This document shows positions 6,694 to 10,478 of a stretch of 10,478 bases of DNA, piece after piece; the stretch's first letter is position 1; each line of letters begins with the position of its first letter. The stretch is taken from assembly GCA_016928525.1 (NCBI GenBank), contig JAFGKO010000108.1:1-10478 (forward strand), written 5' to 3'. A program made the position numbers and the translations under genes. The notes beneath the pieces are model-generated. The model saw nothing but the letters and a program-made list of their open reading frames with translations. It did not search any database and was not told where the DNA came from. The stretch comes from Anaerolineales bacterium. Lineage in GTDB: Bacteria; Chloroflexota; Anaerolineae; Anaerolineales; Villigracilaceae.

Positions 6694-7488
6694 CTACGGC
6701 GCGGGGGCGGTAATAGCTTCGCCCGGCAGGACAAAACCATACTTTTGCATGATGGGACGCCCGCTGGGGCCGTTGATGAAGGTCGCAAACTGGCGCGCCA
6801 GTTCCGGGCGCGGACTGCTTGTCACCACCGCCAGCGCCTGGTCGAGCGGGTTGTGTAGGGAATCATCGACCAACGACCAGGTAATCTCCGGCACATTTGC
6901 CACCGAAAGCGCCACGATCCCGGCTTCAGCGTCCCCGCTCTGGATGAATTGCAGCGCCTGGCGCACGTTTTCGCCATAGACCAGTTTGGGCTGTACTCGC
7001 TCCCACAGTCCCGCCGATTGCAAGGCTTCTTTGGCGGCGACTCCGTAAGGAGCATGTTCGGGGTTGGCGATGGCAACGTGCGTGATTTTATCTGAAAGCA
7101 AATCATCCAAAGTGAGCGCCTGTACACCCGAAACCTTGCTGAAAGCAAGCACAATCCGCCCGCGGGCATAGAGCGTCATCGAATCAGACAAGACCAGGTC
7201 TTTTTGCGCCAGGTCATCCACAAAGCTGATATTAGCGGCAGCAAACAGGTCGAACGGCGCGCCGTTTTCGATTTGCTGGGCCAGTTGGCCGGTGGAGCCA
7301 AAGACAAATGTTACTTCCTGGCCTGTTTCCTGCTCGAACAACGCGCCGATCTCGGTGAAGGCAAATTGCAGGTCGGCGGCGGCGGCCACGGTCAGCCCGG
7401 AGGGGGCGGCTTCTACTGGCGGCGCGGCGCAGGCAGGCAGGACAAACAGGAAAAAGATAAGAACAATGCGTTGAATCCCTTTAGACAC
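6694..7488 (-). CDS. modA: Molybdate-binding lipoprotein ModA
   Basis: This 264-residue solute-binding protein has a lipoprotein signal ([13 protein letters not shown], Cys20), so it is tethered outside the membrane and delivers oxyanion to ModB. Family landmarks include [16 protein letters not shown] (32-47), [10 protein letters not shown] (64-73), [10 protein letters not shown] (76-85), [16 protein letters not shown] (141-156), and the end segment PIMQKYGF. Compared with E. coli ModA, the ligand serine of AAASL is replaced by Asp39, and the segment that carries the ligand tyrosine reads GIVALSVA; Ser65 is kept. Selectivity among molybdate, tungstate and other anions may therefore differ. 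The start is GTG at 7488, with GGAG (complement of 7497-7500) 8 nt upstream; it overlaps the 3' end of the PadR gene by 8 bp, so the genes are translationally linked. Confidence 0.92.
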   Translation of the reverse strand: MSKGIQRIVLIFFLFVLPACAAPPVEAAPSGLTVAAAADLQFAFTEIGALFEQETGQEVTFVFGSTGQLAQQIENGAPFDLFAAANISFVDDLAQKDLVLSDSMTLYARGRIVLAFSKVSGVQALTLDDLLSDKITHVAIANPEHAPYGVAAKEALQSAGLWERVQPKLVYGENVRQALQFIQSGDAEAGIVALSVANVPEITWSLVDDSLHNPLDQALAVVTSSPRPELARQFATFINGPSGRPIMQKYGFVLPGEAITAPAP

Positions 7489-8062
7489 GATTGGGTCTCC
7501 TTGAACGAACCGGCAAGGCGCTCTTGCAGGATTCCAGCCAATTCACCAGCGCTGCCAACTGGCCAAGGCGCAGGGACATGCCCAGCCGGTTGAAGGTATG
7601 ACCTGGGGGCAGTTGCGCCATTTTAGTATCCAGATGGACAAGATAAGTTTGCAAGGCAATAATTTGAGCGTCTATCGCCCGCAAAGCGTCTCGAGGGTTG
7701 CGGATATGCAGGAAATACAGGCGGGTCATGAACTCGACCCGAATGGCGCGTACGCTGCACGCGGAAAGCGCGCCCAGCCAGGCCTCGAAACGTTCCCGCC
7801 CGGCGTCTGTCAAGCGCAGCAGACGCCTGTCAGGGCGTTTCTCTTGTAGCTGGGGCGTCCCTTCGATGAAACCCTGCGCTTCAAGGCGGGTCAGAATGTT
7901 GTAAGTTTGGCTCAGGCTGGCGTGCCAGATCTCCCCCAACTGGTCGACCAGTTTTTGGTGCAGTTCGTAGCCATGCGCCGGGGACTGGTCAAGAAACCCC
8001 AGCAGGGCAAATTCAGGCGAAAGTCCGCTGGTGCGGCGATGTGCAGCCGGGTTATTAGTCAC
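7481..8062 (-). CDS. PadR-family transcriptional regulator
   Basis: This 193-residue cytoplasmic protein has an N-terminal PadR winged helix at about 14-95 ([20 protein letters not shown], then [20 protein letters not shown], then [18 protein letters not shown]). A mostly helical C-terminal part at 100-180 is of the kind used for dimerisation in PadR/VirA-type proteins. PadR proteins usually repress transcription and respond to small molecules. The gene is first in a unit with modA, modB and the TSUP transporter, overlapping modA by 8 bp, so it probably controls that unit and itself. The GTG at 8062 has no Shine-Dalgarno. The promoter position predicts that the mRNA begins at or next to this GTG. 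The expected molybdate regulator would be ModE-type; a PadR protein in this place is unusual to me. Confidence 0.9.
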   Translation of the reverse strand: MTNNPAAHRRTSGLSPEFALLGFLDQSPAHGYELHQKLVDQLGEIWHASLSQTYNILTRLEAQGFIEGTPQLQEKRPDRRLLRLTDAGRERFEAWLGALSACSVRAIRVEFMTRLYFLHIRNPRDALRAIDAQIIALQTYLVHLDTKMAQLPPGHTFNRLGMSLRLGQLAALVNWLESCKSALPVRSRRPNRV

Positions 8063-8096
8063 TCAGTGAGTATATCGGATATGGGATACCTGTCAA
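8059..8096 (-). promoter_or_regulatory. Promoter and putative operators of the padR-modAB-TSUP unit
   Basis: On the minus strand a perfect TTGACA -35 (complement of 8091-8096) is separated by 16 bp from TATACT (complement of 8069-8074). A start about 7 nt downstream falls on or beside the GTG start codon at 8062, implying a leaderless transcript. Two dyads lie inside the promoter: ATATC-G-GATAT (8072-8082) in the spacer next to the -10, and TCACT-C-AGTGA (8059-8069) between the -10 and the start codon. Both are well placed for repressor binding, most simply by the PadR protein itself. Confidence 0.7.
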
Positions 8097-8182
8097 GGGC
8101 GGCATTGCCCTCACCCCTGGCGGATCGCTGCCGGGCAATTTGGTGTCGCCAATGCTGTATTGCATAATTTTTAATCCATTTG
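8097..8182. other. Spacer between tupC and padR with hairpin potential
   Basis: ATTGCCC (about 8104) and GGGCAAT (about 8133) can pair across 22 bp, and GCATTG/CAATGC gives an alternative longer fold. No T-run follows on the minus strand, so a classic intrinsic terminator for the tup genes is not evident. Read-through from tupC into the padR unit is therefore possible. Confidence 0.35.
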
Positions 8183-8926
8183 CTACCACTGGCGATGGTT
8201 GGCTGGTGTTTTATGGTTCAAAAATTGCGCTACTTCCTCATCTGCAGGAGCAGCGAAAAGGTCATCCGGGTTTCCTACCTGCCGCAAACGATTGTTCACA
8301 AGTATTGCCATTCGCCTAGACAATTGTGCCGCCTCAGATAAATCGTGCGTCACGAAGACGGTTGTGGTGGCGGTTTCGTCCAACAATGTGCCCAGGTCTT
8401 CCAGCAGGCGGCTGCGGGTGGGCGGATCGAGCGCTGAAAATGGCTCGTCCAGCAGCAGCAACTGCGGCTCCAACACCAAAGCCCGCGCCAGACTGACACG
8501 CTGCGCTTCGCCGCCGGACAACTGGCCTGCGCGCCGTTTCGACAGGTGTCCTACCCCCAGCCTTTCCAGCCAGAGCGGTACGCGTTGCCGGATTTCATCT
8601 TTGGGCACATCCCGAAATCGCAATCCAGACGCAACGTTATCAAATACAGATGTGTCGAACAGCAAAGGGTCCTGCATCACCAACGCAATGCGGCGACGAT
8701 AAATTGTGTCAGGTTCAGCCGAGGCCCGCTGGCCGTCAAACAGGATCTCTCCCCGTTCTGCCTTTAGCAGGCGTGCCAGCGTTAACAGAAGAGTGCTCTT
8801 GCCAGCGCCGTTTGGGCCAACGATAGCCAGTACCTCGCCCTCCTGGATCGTCAGGAGGGCGAGTTGCAAGGCCGGGACCTTGCCGCGTCTCACCAAAAGG
8901 TTGCGGACCTCGACAAGCGTCTTCAT
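8183..8926 (-). CDS. tupC: Tungstate ABC transporter ATP-binding protein TupC
   Basis: This 247-residue cytoplasmic ATPase powers the importer. All nucleotide-binding motifs are intact: Walker A GPNGAGKST (37-45), Q-loop Gln85 (VMQDPLLFD), signature LSGGEAQR (136-143), Walker B LLLLDE (156-161), D-loop SALD, and switch His194 (VTHDLSEA). It lacks the extra C-terminal TOBE/MOP domain that classic ModC carries, and its length fits the short TupC type. Its ATG at 8926 overlaps the tupB stop in an ATGA arrangement, indicating translational coupling. It is the only ABC ATPase in the window, so it may also serve the orphan ModB permease encoded downstream. The substrate is assigned from the neighbouring TupA and TupB rather than from the ATPase itself. 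Confidence 0.92.
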   Translation of the reverse strand: MKTLVEVRNLLVRRGKVPALQLALLTIQEGEVLAIVGPNGAGKSTLLLTLARLLKAERGEILFDGQRASAEPDTIYRRRIALVMQDPLLFDTSVFDNVASGLRFRDVPKDEIRQRVPLWLERLGVGHLSKRRAGQLSGGEAQRVSLARALVLEPQLLLLDEPFSALDPPTRSRLLEDLGTLLDETATTTVFVTHDLSEAAQLSRRMAILVNNRLRQVGNPDDLFAAPADEEVAQFLNHKTPANHRQW

Positions 8927-9576
8927 TGTCGGGCGCCCCGCTGCTGGATCCAGGTCAGCGCCCAGTTGACCAGGAAGGTGATGGTCAAAAGCAAGACGCC
9001 GAGAGCGATAGCGATGTCAAAATGACCTTTGCCGGTCTCGAGCACGATGGCGGTGGTCAGTACGCGCGTCTGGTAACGGATATTGCCGCCCACCATCATG
9101 GACGCACCCACTTCGGAAATGACCGAGCCAAAACCAGCCATCAATGCAGCCAACAGAGGCAGGCGCGCTTCACGCCACAACCACCAGATCATCTGCAAAC
9201 GGGAGGCGCCCAGCCCATAGAGTTGCAGTTTTAAGCGGGGATCAAGGGATTGGAGCGCGGCTGCGGTCAACCCGGTTACAACTGGGAATGAAATGATGAC
9301 CTGTGCAATAATAATAGCTGTTGGTGTATAGATCAGGCGCAAATCTCCCAGTGGACCAGAACGCCACAACATCATCGCCACGAACAGACCGACAACCACG
9401 GGCGGCAATCCCATGCCGGTGTTGACCATGCTCAATAAAAAAGAGCGCCCGGGGAATTTCCCCAATGCTAGAAGCGTGCCAAATGGCAAGCCGATGAACA
9501 GGCTCAACCCGGTCGCCAGGGCCGAGATTTGCAGCGACAGGACGGTGATTTGGAAGACTTCGGCGTCGAAGATCAT
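8923..9576 (-). CDS. tupB: Tungstate ABC transporter permease TupB
   Basis: This 217-residue membrane protein has about five or six TM helices and the highly characteristic TupB segment SEVGASMMVGGNIRYQTRVL at 154-173, which resembles but differs from the ModB GDFGATLMVAGNIPG motif. The ATPase-contact loop lies at about 115-140 (LQLYGLGASRLQMIWWLWRE). It forms the channel for tungstate passed on by TupA. I chose ATG at 9576 because the first TM helix follows at the usual distance. An in-frame TTG at 9588, six bases after the tupA stop, would add four residues and cannot be excluded. Neither has a strong ribosome site, so coupling to tupA is likely. The 3' end overlaps tupC by 4 bp. Confidence 0.92.
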   Translation of the reverse strand: MIFDAEVFQITVLSLQISALATGLSLFIGLPFGTLLALGKFPGRSFLLSMVNTGMGLPPVVVGLFVAMMLWRSGPLGDLRLIYTPTAIIIAQVIISFPVVTGLTAAALQSLDPRLKLQLYGLGASRLQMIWWLWREARLPLLAALMAGFGSVISEVGASMMVGGNIRYQTRVLTTAIVLETGKGHFDIAIALGVLLLTITFLVNWALTWIQQRGARQ

Positions 9577-9594
9577 AGCGCAGAGCAAGACATC

Positions 9595-10467
9595 TTAATC
9601 TAATCCAAGGTCGGCATCTGTCTTATCCGCGTCTGGGAAGAAGAGCGGTTCACCGTACGTGTCCACGCCAAACTCGCCGATGATCCCCTGGGTAGCCGGG
9701 TCGATCATGAAATTGGCAAAAGCCAGCGCGCCTTCATAGTTGGCTTTGGGCCATTTTTCGGGATTAACGGTGATGACGTGGTAAACGTTGAGCAGCGATG
9801 GATCGCCTTCTACCAAAATCTCGAGGTCGAGATTGGCTTTGGTTGCCAGGTAGGTGGCGCGGTCGGTAAAAATGTACGCGCTTTTCTCGGAAGCGATTGT
9901 CAGCGAGGCGCCCATTCCCTGGCCACTGGAGATGTAAAAATCGGGGGAGAAGGTCGCCGGGTCGAGTCCAGCCTTCTTCCACAGGGCCAGTTCGGCTTTG
10001 TGCGTGCCAGAATCATCGCCACGGGTCACAAAAGCGGACTTGGTTTCGACGATTGCCTTGTAAGCATCCACAACTACCATACCCTGGATGCCAGCCGGGT
10101 CAGCCGCCGGACCGACGATGATGAAGTCGTTGTGCATGACCAGGAAGCGGTCTTTCCCAAAACCAGCTTCCATCAGCGCTTTTTCGGCGGCGGGCGCATG
10201 CACGAGCAACACATCAGCGTTGCCCTCCTCGCCCATTTTGAGCGCCGCACCTGTGCCAACGGCCACAGTCTGGACTACGTAGCCGGTCTGCTCCTGGAAC
10301 ATCGGAACGAGCACGTCCAGCAGGCCGGAGTCCTGTGTGGATGTGGTAGTCGCCAGGATCAGGGTCGGGTTGGCTGGGGCGGGAGGTGCAAGTGCAACTT
10401 GACCGCAGGCCGTCAGCGCCAGGGCAAAGACGACAAACAGCAGAAATGTGAGTCGAGCGCGTTTCAT
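9595..10467 (-). CDS. tupA: Tungstate-binding lipoprotein TupA
   Basis: This 290-residue solute-binding protein has a lipoprotein signal (FALALTAC, Cys21) and a short Ala/Pro tether. It then shows the TupA signature ILATTTSTQDSGLLDVL, whose TTTS (40-43) contacts the oxyanion in the family. VTRGDDSGTHKAELALW (147-163) supplies the conserved Arg149 and Asp/Ser residues of the second binding lobe. The tail YGEPLFFP is also typical. TupA proteins bind tungstate very tightly and prefer it to molybdate, feeding W into tungstopterin enzymes; related sequences may take vanadate. Complete from ATG 10467, with GGAG 7 nt upstream. It is the first gene of tupA-tupB-tupC; its promoter lies beyond the window edge. 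Confidence 0.93.
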   Translation of the reverse strand: MKRARLTFLLFVVFALALTACGQVALAPPAPANPTLILATTTSTQDSGLLDVLVPMFQEQTGYVVQTVAVGTGAALKMGEEGNADVLLVHAPAAEKALMEAGFGKDRFLVMHNDFIIVGPAADPAGIQGMVVVDAYKAIVETKSAFVTRGDDSGTHKAELALWKKAGLDPATFSPDFYISSGQGMGASLTIASEKSAYIFTDRATYLATKANLDLEILVEGDPSLLNVYHVITVNPEKWPKANYEGALAFANFMIDPATQGIIGEFGVDTYGEPLFFPDADKTDADLGLD

Positions 10468-10478
10468 AAGGTATCTCC

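Noticed and set aside
6010..6858. Plus-strand open frame of about 282 codons opposite modB and modA
   Set aside because: Its composition is very rich in Gln, Arg and Gly, it matches nothing, and it lies antisense to two clear transporter genes; it is a coding shadow.
8097..8182. Possible Mo-cofactor or other riboswitch between tupC and padR
   Set aside because: It lies upstream of the predicted padR promoter in the direction of transcription, so it would not be in that mRNA; only short ambiguous pairings are seen.
8199..8702. Plus-strand Ser/Arg-rich open frame of about 167 codons
   Set aside because: It is antisense to tupC, whose ATPase motifs are all intact; a shadow of that gene.

Overview
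The window looks like a chromosomal piece of a bacterium with moderate-to-high GC. Three predicted solute-binding or secreted proteins (a PQQ-type sugar dehydrogenase, ModA, TupA) carry lipobox signal peptides. Two of these have Pro/Thr/Ala-rich linkers after the lipid-anchored cysteine. This, together with tungstate/molybdate transport and short dispersed-looking palindromes between genes, suggests a monoderm-like lineage such as Chloroflexota (Anaerolineae-like). That placement is an inference from style; no marker gene is present.

Layout. (1) Positions 1-1324, plus strand: the tail of metY (O-acetylhomoserine sulfhydrylase) and a complete metA. The MetA acyl-specificity residue is Glu111, the acetyl-CoA type, so the two genes form a coherent direct-sulfhydrylation route from homoserine to homocysteine. 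The gap between them holds a nested inverted repeat. (2) An OsmC-family thiol peroxidase gene on the minus strand converges on metA and shares a perfect 18-bp hairpin with it. (3) Positions 1996-3966, plus strand: a DUF1232/YkvA-like membrane protein, a PQQ-dependent sugar dehydrogenase lipoprotein, and a 73-residue Cys-rich protein with its own promoter and a terminator. (4) From 4110 to the end everything is on the minus strand: a two-TM protein of unknown function, about 370 bp without a convincing gene, then two oxyanion-uptake units.

The oxyanion units are the most interesting part. In the direction of transcription, tupA-tupB-tupC (tungstate ABC importer: lipoprotein, permease, ATPase) runs from 10467 to 8183. 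After about 120 bp comes a second unit at 8062-5212: a PadR-family regulator, modA, modB and a TauE/SafE (TSUP) anion transporter, with overlaps or gaps of 15 bp or less. It has a near-consensus promoter (TTGACA-16-TATACT) whose predicted transcription start falls on the PadR GTG start codon, implying a leaderless mRNA. Two short dyads sit in the promoter. This unit has no ModC ATPase; a TSUP gene follows modB instead. The working hypothesis is a PadR-controlled molybdate/oxyanion operon whose permease may borrow the adjacent TupC ATPase. ModA and ModB are in the same reading frame, separated by one TAG codon.
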